Shown here piece after piece: positions 6,072 through 13,299 of a stretch of DNA of 15,793 bases. Within the stretch, counting starts at the first letter, position 1. Each line of letters starts with the position of its first letter. This DNA is from Desulfovibrio sp. (GTDB lineage: Bacteria; Desulfobacterota; Desulfovibrionia; Desulfovibrionales; Desulfovibrionaceae), in NCBI GenBank assembly GCA_003525525.1, contig DQED01000399.1, positions 1 to 15,793 on the forward strand. Direction: 5' to 3'. The position numbers were made by a program, and so were the translations under genes. A model generated the notes under the pieces. It ran no database searches. It saw only the letters and a list, made by a program, of their open reading frames with translations, and was not told where the DNA came from.

Positions 6072-8492
6072 TCATCCTTGTCCGGGTTGCTGCTGCGAGA
6101 AGCCCATGGGCGCGCAGCGGGCCATGCGCGAGAGCCGCGCGTCCACCAGGGCGAAGAGGCTCTCGGGCGGGAACTTCCCGTCGGGGCCGGGCGCGCCAGC
6201 CGGAATGCCGGTCAGAATCTCCATGACCTCTTCGATGGTTGTCACGGGGTAGATGTGGAAAAGCCCCTTGTCCACGGCATCCAGGATGTCGTCGTCGAGC
6301 ATGAGGTTGACCACGTTGTCCGCCGGCAGGAGCACGCCCTGGTCGCCGGTGAGGCCGCGGCGGCGGCAGACCGTGAAGAAGCCGCGGATCTTCTCGTTGA
6401 GCCCCCCGACGGCGAGGATGGCCCCGGACTGGGAGACCGCGCCGGTCATGGCGTAGCGCAGCTTGATCGGCCGCTCGGCCAGGGCCGAGAGCAGCGCGGC
6501 CAGCTCCGCGCCCGAGGCCGAATCGCCCTCCACCTCGGCGTAGCTCTGCTCGAAGCACAGCGAGCCGGTCATGACCAGCGCCTTGTCCTGGGCGAAGCGG
6601 CCGATGAGGTAGCTTTTTAAGATCATCATGCCCTTGGTGTGGATGGGCCCGCCGAGCTCGGCCTCGCGCTCGAGGTCCAGGATGCCGCCGTGCCCGACGC
6701 CGACCGTGCAGGCGATCTGGTGCGGCAAGCCGAAGGCGTAGTCGCCGTACATGCGCACGGACAGGCCGTTGGCCCTGCCCACGGCCTCGCCCGTGGTGGC
6801 GACCTTGATCATCTCGCGGTCGTACTCCTCGAGGTACTCCTCCTCGTAGAGGTTGGCGCGAAAATCCCGGGCGCGCCGGGCCAGGCCCAAGTGGGCCGCG
6901 CCGACCAGCTCCGCGCCTTCGCGCCGGGCCAGTGCCGCGGCCTCGATCATGAGCTCGCGCGCCAGGGGGAGCTTGAGCGAAAGGCGCGCCTGGTCCTCGG
7001 CCAGGAGCGAGGCGTATTCCACGAGCCCGGCCAGGGCGTCGCGGTCGAAGGGCGGCAGCCCGGCCTCGGCGATGGCCCGGGCCGCGAGCGACAGGTAGAC
7101 GCGCACGTTTTCCTCGCTGCGCGGCATGGTCTCCTGGAGGTGGGCCTTGAGCTTGAAGAGCTTGCCGAAGCGCTCGTCGTTGTAAAGGAGCATTTCGTGG
7201 GCTTCGTCGGGCCCGACGAGCACCACCTTGAGATCGAGGGGCACGGGCTCGGGCTCGATGGTGCGGGTGCGCACGTGCTCGCCGCCCTCGGCCGGATCCT
7301 CCACGCGGCCAAGGCCCGAGCGCAGGGCGCGCAAGAGCCCCTCCCAGGCCCCGATGTTGGCCGAGATGTCGTCCACGCGGATGATGAGGAAGCCGCCGTT
7401 GGCGCGGTGCAGGGAGCCGGCCTTGATCAGCGTGAAATCGGTGTAGAGCGCGCCCATCTCGGATTCGCGCTCGATGCAGCCCATGAGGTTGAAGTAGGTG
7501 GGGTGGTCCTCGATGACCACGGGCGCGCCCGTGAGCGAGCCGTTGTCCACGAACAGATTGGCCTCGTAGCGGTAGAAGATGTCGTCGGGATAGGGCGCCT
7601 CGCCGTGGGCCGGGGGCGGCGCGGCGGCCTGCGCCGCCTGGGGCATGAAGGCGTCGAGGTTGTCCAGGATGTCGGCGCGCATGGCGGCAAGGAACCCGTC
7701 GATGGCCGGATTGGCCTCGCGGTAGGGCGCGAGCGCGGCCAGATGGGCGTCCACGACCTCGCCGGCCGTGGCGCGCTCCAGGTCCTTTTCCCGGTCGCGG
7801 TAGCCGCGCTCCTCCTTGGACAGCCGCCGCAGGGCCGTGCCCATTTCCTCCAGGAGCCGGTCGCCCTTGGCCTTGAGCGATTTCTTGAGTTCCGGGTCCA
7901 GGCGCTCGAATTCCTCGTCGGAAACGACCTTGCCCTCGAGCAGCGGATAGAGGGTGAAGCCGCCCTGGTCGTCCACGAACAGGCTGTAGCCCTCGGACTT
8001 GGCGCGCTCCTCCATCTCGTCGAGCACGGTTTCGCGGTCGGCGTTGTAGCCGCGCAGCAGCGACTGCTTCTCGGTCTGGTAGGCCTCGCGCTCGAAGCGG
8101 GCCGGGATCTCCTCGCGCATGTCGGCGACGGCCTTGGCCAAAGCGGCCTTGAAGCCCTTGCCCTGGCCGGGCGGCAGGGACACGGCGCGCGGCCTGTCCG
8201 GGTCGTCGAAATTGTGGACGTAGAGCCAGTCCGGCGGCACCTTGCCCCTGGCCGCCTCGGGGTCGAGGAAGCGGCGGGCGAAATGGGTGCGGCCCATGCC
8301 GGGATCGCCGGCGAGGTAGACGTTGTATTCGCGTCCGGCGATGGACAGCGCCAGGCTCAGGGCGGCGTGGGCCCGGGGCTGGGTCTTGGCCAGGGCGGCC
8401 GGGTCGTCGGGAATTTCCCGGCTGTCGGCAAAGGGCAGGGATGCGGGGTCGCAGGCCGCGCGCAGGTCTTTGGGGCGAAGGGTGTGCGTCAT
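6072..8492 (-). CDS. Lon-like AAA+ ATP-dependent protease (LonB-type / COG1067)
   Basis: A cytoplasmic ATP-driven serine protease with an N-terminal AAA (PF13654-like) module and a C-terminal Lon proteolytic domain, about 806 residues from this start. The P-loop reads GDPGMGRT (62-69), with Arg68 where a Lys is normal. A long charged helical insert follows (about 125-260). The protease domain has the Ser in EGDSASGAEL (S658) and the Lys in GGLNEKIRGFF (K701). Their 43-residue spacing equals that of the E. coli Lon dyad S679/K722. There is no Lon N-terminal substrate-binding domain, which is typical of this subgroup. The frame is open to an upstream ATG at 8570, but a promoter lies across that codon and family similarity begins only at LRPKDLRAACDPASLP, so I place the start at 8492. 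A co-transcribed helical gene follows after 4 nt. Substrates are unknown. Confidence 0.9.
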   Translation of the reverse strand: MTHTLRPKDLRAACDPASLPFADSREIPDDPAALAKTQPRAHAALSLALSIAGREYNVYLAGDPGMGRTHFARRFLDPEAARGKVPPDWLYVHNFDDPDRPRAVSLPPGQGKGFKAALAKAVADMREEIPARFEREAYQTEKQSLLRGYNADRETVLDEMEERAKSEGYSLFVDDQGGFTLYPLLEGKVVSDEEFERLDPELKKSLKAKGDRLLEEMGTALRRLSKEERGYRDREKDLERATAGEVVDAHLAALAPYREANPAIDGFLAAMRADILDNLDAFMPQAAQAAAPPPAHGEAPYPDDIFYRYEANLFVDNGSLTGAPVVIEDHPTYFNLMGCIERESEMGALYTDFTLIKAGSLHRANGGFLIIRVDDISANIGAWEGLLRALRSGLGRVEDPAEGGEHVRTRTIEPEPVPLDLKVVLVGPDEAHEMLLYNDERFGKLFKLKAHLQETMPRSEENVRVYLSLAARAIAEAGLPPFDRDALAGLVEYASLLAEDQARLSLKLPLARELMIEAAALARREGAELVGAAHLGLARRARDFRANLYEEEYLEEYDREMIKVATTGEAVGRANGLSVRMYGDYAFGLPHQIACTVGVGHGGILDLEREAELGGPIHTKGMMILKSYLIGRFAQDKALVMTGSLCFEQSYAEVEGDSASGAELAALLSALAERPIKLRYAMTGAVSQSGAILAVGGLNEKIRGFFTVCRRRGLTGDQGVLLPADNVVNLMLDDDILDAVDKGLFHIYPVTTIEEVMEILTGIPAGAPGPDGKFPPESLFALVDARLSRMARCAPMGFSQQQPGQG

Positions 8493-8555
8493 GGATTCCG
8501 TCTGGAAAAAGGCTTTGGGGATGGGGACGCCGGTCGTCCCGGGGTCGCTTTTTTT

Positions 8556-8584
8556 AGAATACGAACTCATGGCCGCTTTGTCAT
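8556..8584 (-). promoter_or_regulatory. Sigma70-type promoter of the Lon-like operon
   Basis: ATGACA (8579-8584, 5 of 6 to consensus) is separated by exactly 17 nt from TATTCT (8556-8561, 4 of 6) on the minus strand. RNA would start near 8549, giving a leader of about 57 nt to the ATG at 8490-8492. The alternative ATG at 8568-8570 falls inside the promoter spacer and would not be in this transcript. The divergent acyltransferase start is only 53 bp beyond the -35 box. An overlapping plus-strand TAGAAT (8555-8560) could be its -10, but no -35 is evident. Confidence 0.5.
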
Positions 8585-8636
8585 CTCCGCGCCGGCCGGC
8601 TTTTCAGGCCGGGCGCTTCCTGGTAGGGGCTTGCCG

Positions 8637-9788
8637 ATGGAAAAAGGACGCGGCAAGCCGCCGTTTCTGGCCGGCCTCGGAGGCTTTCGCGCCCTGGCGG
8701 CCCTTGCCGTGCTGGCCGGGCACGCCCTGTCCTGGCTCACGCCCCTGCCGCAGCATCCGTTCCTGGCCGTTCCTGCGGCGCGGCTGACCCAGGCGGGACT
8801 GTCGGGCTTTTTCGTGCTCTCGGGCTTCGTGCTCTTCTACACCCACGCCCCGCGCCCGGACGCGCCGGCGTTTTCCGCGAAGCGCTTCGCCCTGGCCCGG
8901 CTGGCCCGCGTCTACCCGGTCTACCTCCTGCTGCTGCTTGCGCACCTGGGACTGGCCCTGCGGCACGAACCCGGCCTCTTCTCCCGCTATCCCGGCGACG
9001 TGCTGGCCCATGCCACCCTGGTCCAGACCTGGTTTTTCGCGCCCGAAGCGCCGTCCCTTTTCCCCATCGGCTGGGCCGTCAGCACCGAAGTCTTTTTCTA
9101 CCTGCTCTTTCCGCTGCTGCTGCGCCCGGTCAGCGCCCTGGCGACAAGACGCGCGGCCCTTGTCACCGCCGCCTGCGCCCTGGGCGCGGCCGTCTGCGCC
9201 GACGCCTGGATCGCGGCGTCCTGGCCCGCGCTTTTTTCCCGGGTCGCCGCCAGCCATCCGGGTTTTGCGGACCATGCCGCGGACCTGGCCGGACTCTTTT
9301 TCCAGTGGCTGACCTATACCGCCCCGTACCTGCGCCTGCCCGAGTTCCTGTGCGGCATGGTCACGGCCCGGCTGTTCCTTTTGGGCGCGCGCCCGCCGGC
9401 ATGGCTCGGAGCCGCGGCCGGGGCGGGGCTTTGCCTGCTGGCGTTCGTCCCCTTTCCGCACGACGCGTTCTTCCTGTCCGTGCTCGCCAACAACGCCTTG
9501 TACGCGCCGCTGCTGGCGGCGGTATGCCTGGGGCTTGCCGCGCGCGCGCCGGCATGGGCGGGTGCGCGGTCCGTGCGCGCCTTTGCCGGGGCGAGCCTGT
9601 CGGTCTACCTGCTCCAGCCGCTGACCCTCGAACCGTGGCAGGCCCTTTCGCGCCTCCTGCCGGGGATGTGGCCGGCGGTCTTTGGCATCGGCATGGCCGC
9701 GACCGTGGTCGCGGGCCTGCTCCTCTCGCGTTTCGTGGAAGCCCCGGCCGCCCGGCGCATCCTGGGGCGCGCCGCGAGCAGGACGTAG
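8637..9788 (+). CDS. Acyltransferase 3 family membrane protein (OafA/YrhL-like)
   Basis: A 383-residue polytopic inner-membrane protein of the acyltransferase-3 family, whose members move acetyl or other acyl groups from the cytoplasm to sugars or lipids of the envelope. Near the N-terminus, GFRALAALAVLAGH has R18 and H29 eleven residues apart, as in the family motif LRGIAALLVVLFH; the His is the probable catalytic residue. GFFVLSGFVLFY and GWAVSTEVFFYLLFP (family WSLxxExxFY) follow. About ten hydrophobic segments fill the remainder. No SGNH domain is fused at the C-terminus. ATG at 8637 is preceded by AGGGG at reasonable spacing. The open frame extends far upstream, but only as antisense of the Lon-like gene. 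The stop lies 4 bp from the stop of the convergent sfsA. The acceptor molecule cannot be inferred from the neighbours. Confidence 0.88.
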   Translation: MEKGRGKPPFLAGLGGFRALAALAVLAGHALSWLTPLPQHPFLAVPAARLTQAGLSGFFVLSGFVLFYTHAPRPDAPAFSAKRFALARLARVYPVYLLLLLAHLGLALRHEPGLFSRYPGDVLAHATLVQTWFFAPEAPSLFPIGWAVSTEVFFYLLFPLLLRPVSALATRRAALVTAACALGAAVCADAWIAASWPALFSRVAASHPGFADHAADLAGLFFQWLTYTAPYLRLPEFLCGMVTARLFLLGARPPAWLGAAAGAGLCLLAFVPFPHDAFFLSVLANNALYAPLLAAVCLGLAARAPAWAGARSVRAFAGASLSVYLLQPLTLEPWQALSRLLPGMWPAVFGIGMAATVVAGLLLSRFVEAPAARRILGRAASRT

Positions 9789-9792
9789 CCGC

Positions 9793-10536
9793 TTACAAAC
9801 AGGCCTGCGCCAGCGGCAGGCGTCCGCCGAGGCGCACCCCCGCCTCGTCCACCGCCGCGCGGTAGGCGAGCACGAGCACGCCGGCGGCCACGGCCTGGCG
9901 AAACAGCGCCGCATAGTCCGGGTCGATGACCGCCGCCGGGGCGAAGCAGTCCCCGTCCGGGCGCTGCACGCAGAAAAAAAGCGCGGCGCGGGCGCTTCCC
10001 TCCCGGGCCAGGCGCGTCAGTTCGACCAGATGCTTGCAGCCGCGCTGCGTGGCCGCGTCCGGGAACATGGCCGCGCCGTCCTCGACCATGGTGACGTTTT
10101 TGCATTCCACGAAACACTGCCCGGCCGGGCCGGAAAGCGCGAAATCGAGCCTGCCGCGGGCGAAGGCGGGCTCGGGCCGCACGGCATCGTAGCCGGCGAG
10201 GTCGGGAAAGGCCCCGGCGAGAAACGCCTTGCGAAAGAGGCGGTTGGGCGTGAGCGTGTTGACGCCGACCCAGAAATCCCCCCGGAAATCGGGAAGCCGC
10301 ACCATCTCCAGGGTGTGCGCCAGCTTGCGCTTGGGGTTGTCGGACACGGAAAGCCCGACGCGCCGGCCCGGGCGCAAAAGGCCGAGCATGGAGCCGGTGT
10401 TGTTGGCGTGGGCGGTGAAGGGGCCGGCGTCGCCTTCCACGTCGATGAGGAAGCGCACGCGGCGGCGCACGAACCGGGCCGTGACCAGGGGACCGGGCAG
10501 GGGCAGGGTCACGGGAACTTCCGAGCGGGGAACCAT
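9793..10536 (-). CDS. sfsA: SfsA family protein (sugar fermentation stimulation protein)
   Basis: A 247-residue protein of normal length for SfsA. Signature blocks are AHANNTGSMLGLL (about 42-54), a conserved VGVNTLTPNRL segment, RLDFAL (D131), CFVECKNVTMVEDG (E144, K146) and FPDAATQRGCKHLVEL. The D...ExK arrangement matches the nuclease-like core seen in this family, and the N-terminal part is expected to be an OB-like fold. In E. coli SfsA binds DNA and affects maltose genes; its biochemical role elsewhere is unsettled. ATG at 10534-10536 has AAAAAGG upstream. The gene is divergent from the aminotransferase across 90 bp and convergent with the acyltransferase. No functional link to either is evident. 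Confidence 0.93.
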   Translation of the reverse strand: MVPRSEVPVTLPLPGPLVTARFVRRRVRFLIDVEGDAGPFTAHANNTGSMLGLLRPGRRVGLSVSDNPKRKLAHTLEMVRLPDFRGDFWVGVNTLTPNRLFRKAFLAGAFPDLAGYDAVRPEPAFARGRLDFALSGPAGQCFVECKNVTMVEDGAAMFPDAATQRGCKHLVELTRLAREGSARAALFFCVQRPDGDCFAPAAVIDPDYAALFRQAVAAGVLVLAYRAAVDEAGVRLGGRLPLAQACL

Positions 10537-10538
10537 GA

Positions 10539-10567
10539 TTTACCTTTTTCGCGATTGAGGCTATATT
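10539..10567 (+). promoter_or_regulatory. Promoter of the aminotransferase (and perhaps the downstream kinase cluster)
   Basis: TTTACC (10539-10544, 4 of 6 to consensus) and TATATT (10562-10567, 5 of 6) are separated by exactly 17 nt. RNA would start near 10574, about 53 nt ahead of the ATG at 10627. The -35 box lies immediately against the divergent sfsA start codon, so the two genes share this 90-bp control region. Confidence 0.5.
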
Positions 10568-10573
10568 GACAGA

Positions 10574-10593
10574 CGGCCGCGTGTCCGCGGCCG
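10574..10593. repeat. Perfect 8-bp GC-only inverted repeat at the predicted transcription start
   Basis: CGGCCGCG (10574-10581), loop TGTC, CGCGGCCG (10586-10593). All eight stem pairs are G-C. It begins at the predicted +1 of the aminotransferase transcript, so the RNA would start with a very stable hairpin; it could equally be an operator. No T-run follows in either direction, so it is not a standard terminator. Confidence 0.5.
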
Positions 10594-10626
10594 CAGGCGA
10601 AAACCCCTAAGCAAGGATTCCGGGCC

Positions 10627-11802
10627 ATGCGCACCGCGCTTCGTATGCGTCTCGTCGCCCCTTCGGCAACCCTCGGCATGGCCGCCAAAGCCGCCGACCT
10701 GCGTCGCCAGGGCAAGGCCATCCTCGACCTCTCGGCCGGCGAACCCGATTTCAACACTCCCGACCACATCAAGGCCGCCGCCAAAAAGGCCATCGACGAC
10801 AACTTCACCCGCTACACTCCGGTGCCGGGCATCCACACCGCGCGCGAGGCCGTGACCGCCTACTACAAAAACACCTACGGCGTGCCCATGCCCAAGGAAT
10901 CGGTCATCCTGACCAGCGGCGGCAAGCACGCCCTCTACACCCTGTTCATGGCACTGCTCAACCCCGGCGACGAAGTGCTCGTGCCCGCGCCCTACTGGGT
11001 GAGCGACCCGGACATGGTCCGCCTGGCCGGGGCCACGCCCGTGCCCGTGCCGAGCACCCCGGAAAACGGCTTCCTCGTCACGGTCGAGGATCTCGACCGG
11101 GCCGCCACCCCGACCACCCGCGCGCTGATCCTCAATTCGCCCTCCAACCCCACCGGCGCGCACTACACCGCCAAGGCCCTCGACGCCATCATGGACTGGG
11201 CGGTCGCCCGCGACATCGTCATCGTCTCCGACGAAATCTACGACCGGCTGGTCTACGAGCCGGCCAAGCCCGCCTCCATGGCCGGCTGCTTCGCACTGCA
11301 CCCCGACCACATCGTCGTGGTCGGCGGCCTGTCCAAGAGCTTCGCCATGACCGGCTGGCGCGTGGGCTACGCCCTGGGCCACCCGAGCCTGATCCGGGCC
11401 ATGTCCACCCTGCAGAGCCAGTCCACCTCCAACATCTGCTCCATCGCCCAGAAGGCGGCCATCGCCGCCCTGACCGGGCCCATGGACTGCGTGGAGGAGA
11501 TGCGCCAGGCCTTCAAGCGCCGCCGCGATCTGGCGCTTTCCATCATCAAGACCTGGAAAAAGGCCATCTGCCCCACACCCGACGGCGCGTTCTATCTCTT
11601 CCCCTGCCTGTCGGAGTACTACACCGCGGCCGTGCCCGATTCCACGGCCCTGTCCGAGGCGTTTTTAGGCGAGGCCGGCGTGGCCACGGTGCCCGGCGTG
11701 GCCTTCGGCGAGGACCGCTGCGTGCGCCTTTCCTACGCCACGGACGACGCCACCCTGGAAAAGGCGCTCACGGCCATGGGCGACTTCCTGGGCAAACTGT
11801 GA
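10627..11802 (+). CDS. PLP-dependent class I aminotransferase (aspartate aminotransferase Ib-like)
   Basis: A 391-residue cytoplasmic aminotransferase of normal length for the AspB/class Ib group. N-terminal LVAPSATLGMAAKAADLRRQGK and LSAGEPDF are typical. SPSNPTG gives N174, and SDEIYDRL gives D202 and Y205, which contact the PLP ring. SKSFAMTGWRVGY contains the PLP-Schiff-base lysine K237. RLSYA carries R367, which binds the substrate alpha-carboxylate. These features predict transfer of an amino group between aspartate and 2-oxoglutarate; some members of this group also accept prephenate or other keto acids, which sequence reading alone cannot decide. AAGGA lies 9 nt before the ATG. The next gene (kinase) follows after 34 nt on the same strand, so read-through is possible although the functions look unrelated. 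Confidence 0.92.
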   Translation: MRTALRMRLVAPSATLGMAAKAADLRRQGKAILDLSAGEPDFNTPDHIKAAAKKAIDDNFTRYTPVPGIHTAREAVTAYYKNTYGVPMPKESVILTSGGKHALYTLFMALLNPGDEVLVPAPYWVSDPDMVRLAGATPVPVPSTPENGFLVTVEDLDRAATPTTRALILNSPSNPTGAHYTAKALDAIMDWAVARDIVIVSDEIYDRLVYEPAKPASMAGCFALHPDHIVVVGGLSKSFAMTGWRVGYALGHPSLIRAMSTLQSQSTSNICSIAQKAAIAALTGPMDCVEEMRQAFKRRRDLALSIIKTWKKAICPTPDGAFYLFPCLSEYYTAAVPDSTALSEAFLGEAGVATVPGVAFGEDRCVRLSYATDDATLEKALTAMGDFLGKL

Positions 11803-11836
11803 CATTCCGCGATATGCTGCGGCCAGGGAACCCGGC

Positions 11837-13279
11837 GTGAAGAAGACCGCCCGTTCGGAAGGCGACCAGTACCTCGGGCTGGTCAAGTTCCTGTCGTGGA
11901 GTTCCCTGGCCCTGATCCTGCTGGTCAACCTGTTCCTGTCCATCTTCCTGTCCAATTACGCCCGCCAGGACGTGCTCTCCAAGCAGAAGGAATTCGCGCT
12001 GCTTCTGGCCGAAAACCTCAACCACCAGATCTACCAGCGCTTCACCCTGCCCACGGTCATCGGCTTCGGCCGCGTGGAGCTGTCCCAGCCCGCCCAGTAC
12101 GACCGGCTGGAAAAGACCGTGCTCACGACCATCCACAGCTTCCACGTCAGCGAAGTGCGCATCTACGACTTCGACAAGCGGGTGTCGTTCTCCACGGACA
12201 AGGAGCTCGTGGGGCAGACGGGCTACGCCGGCACGGCCATCCTCGAGGCCCTCGAACAGGGCAATTCGAGCTTCCAGGTCGTCAGCCGCGCGGGCATGTT
12301 CGGCGGCATCTTCGACTTCCACCCCAAGCCCGACGCCGTGACCCTGCGCACTATCTACCCCCTGCGCACGGAACGCTCGCTGGTGCCGGGCAACCCCCAG
12401 GGCTTCATCATGGGCGTGCTGGAGTTCACCCAGGACATCACCTCCGACTACCAGAAAGTCGTGGATTTCCAGCGCATCATCATCGTCACCACCCTGACCT
12501 CGTCGCTTCTGCTCTTTTTCATCCTGCGCGTGATCATCAGCCGCGCCGGGCGCATCAACGCCCAGCGCATCGCCGAGCGCGAACTGCTCGAACGCGAGCT
12601 GCAGCAGCAGGAAAAGCTCGCGGGCATGGGCCGCATGGTCGCCGGCATCGCCCACGAGATAAGGAACCCGCTGGGGATCATCCGCTCCACGGCGGAACTC
12701 CTGCTCAAGCGCAACAAGGACGCCGACGGCGTCAACGCCAAGCTGCTCGGCGCGATTTTCGACGAATCCAAGCGCCTGTCCAAGACCGTGGGCGATTTCC
12801 TGGACTACGCCCGGCCCAAGACGCCGCGCCAGGACGAGGTGGACCTCGCCGTGACCTGCGACCAGGCGCTCACGTTTCTTGAGCAGAAGTGCGAGGACCA
12901 GGGCGTCGCCGTCACGCGCGCCTACGCGCCCGGGCTCTTCGTGCGCGGGGACAAGGACCTGCTCTACCGGGCCGTGTACAACATCGTCTCCAACGCCCTG
13001 GACGCCATGGCCGAGGAGCCGTCCCGGCCGGCGGCCATCACCGTCGCGGCCGAGTCCGGGCCCGACGCCGTGACCCTGACCGTGACCGACACCGGACCGG
13101 GGTTCTGCCCGGAAAACAAGGACCGCCTGCTCGACCCCTTCTTCACCACCAAGGACGCCGGCACGGGCCTGGGGCTCGCCATCGTGCGCAACATCCTCGA
13201 AAGCCACGGCGGCTCGCTGACCCTCGCCAACGCCCCCGAAGGCGGGGCGCGCGTGGCCATGCGCTTTCCTCCGGCCTGA
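11837..13279 (+). CDS. Membrane-bound sensor histidine kinase
   Basis: A 480-residue inner-membrane sensor kinase. TM1 is about 18-40, a periplasmic sensor domain of roughly 170 residues follows (41-212), and TM2 is about 214-233. The sensor region has a long first helix and a beta-rich part (VSEVRIYDFDKRVSFST), consistent with a Cache-like fold; the ligand is unknown. A short linker helix rich in Glu and Gln leads into HisKA with AGIAHEIRNPLG and phospho-acceptor H273. The ATPase domain is complete: N-box N382/N386, G1 DTGPGF (D418), F-box DPFFTTK (433-439) and G2 GTGLG (442-446). It starts with GTG at 11837 preceded by AGGGA. No receiver or PAS domain is fused. The partner is almost certainly the NtrC-type regulator at 14486; a hydrolase gene starts 20 nt after its stop. 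Confidence 0.93.
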   Translation: MKKTARSEGDQYLGLVKFLSWSSLALILLVNLFLSIFLSNYARQDVLSKQKEFALLLAENLNHQIYQRFTLPTVIGFGRVELSQPAQYDRLEKTVLTTIHSFHVSEVRIYDFDKRVSFSTDKELVGQTGYAGTAILEALEQGNSSFQVVSRAGMFGGIFDFHPKPDAVTLRTIYPLRTERSLVPGNPQGFIMGVLEFTQDITSDYQKVVDFQRIIIVTTLTSSLLLFFILRVIISRAGRINAQRIAERELLERELQQQEKLAGMGRMVAGIAHEIRNPLGIIRSTAELLLKRNKDADGVNAKLLGAIFDESKRLSKTVGDFLDYARPKTPRQDEVDLAVTCDQALTFLEQKCEDQGVAVTRAYAPGLFVRGDKDLLYRAVYNIVSNALDAMAEEPSRPAAITVAAESGPDAVTLTVTDTGPGFCPENKDRLLDPFFTTKDAGTGLGLAIVRNILESHGGSLTLANAPEGGARVAMRFPPA

Positions 13280-13299
13280 AATTCGGTCATAACACGCCC

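Noticed and set aside
6639..8636. Very long plus-strand open frame running through the Lon-like gene and joining the acyltransferase in frame (1049 codons in all)
   Set aside because: The part before 8637 is the antisense of the Lon-like coding region and has low-complexity composition. The acyltransferase family begins at the ATG at 8637.
13280..13299. Frameshifted fusion between kinase and hydrolase
   Set aside because: The kinase has a complete G2 box and a normal end before its TGA, and the hydrolase has its own ATG and signal peptide. They are separate genes.
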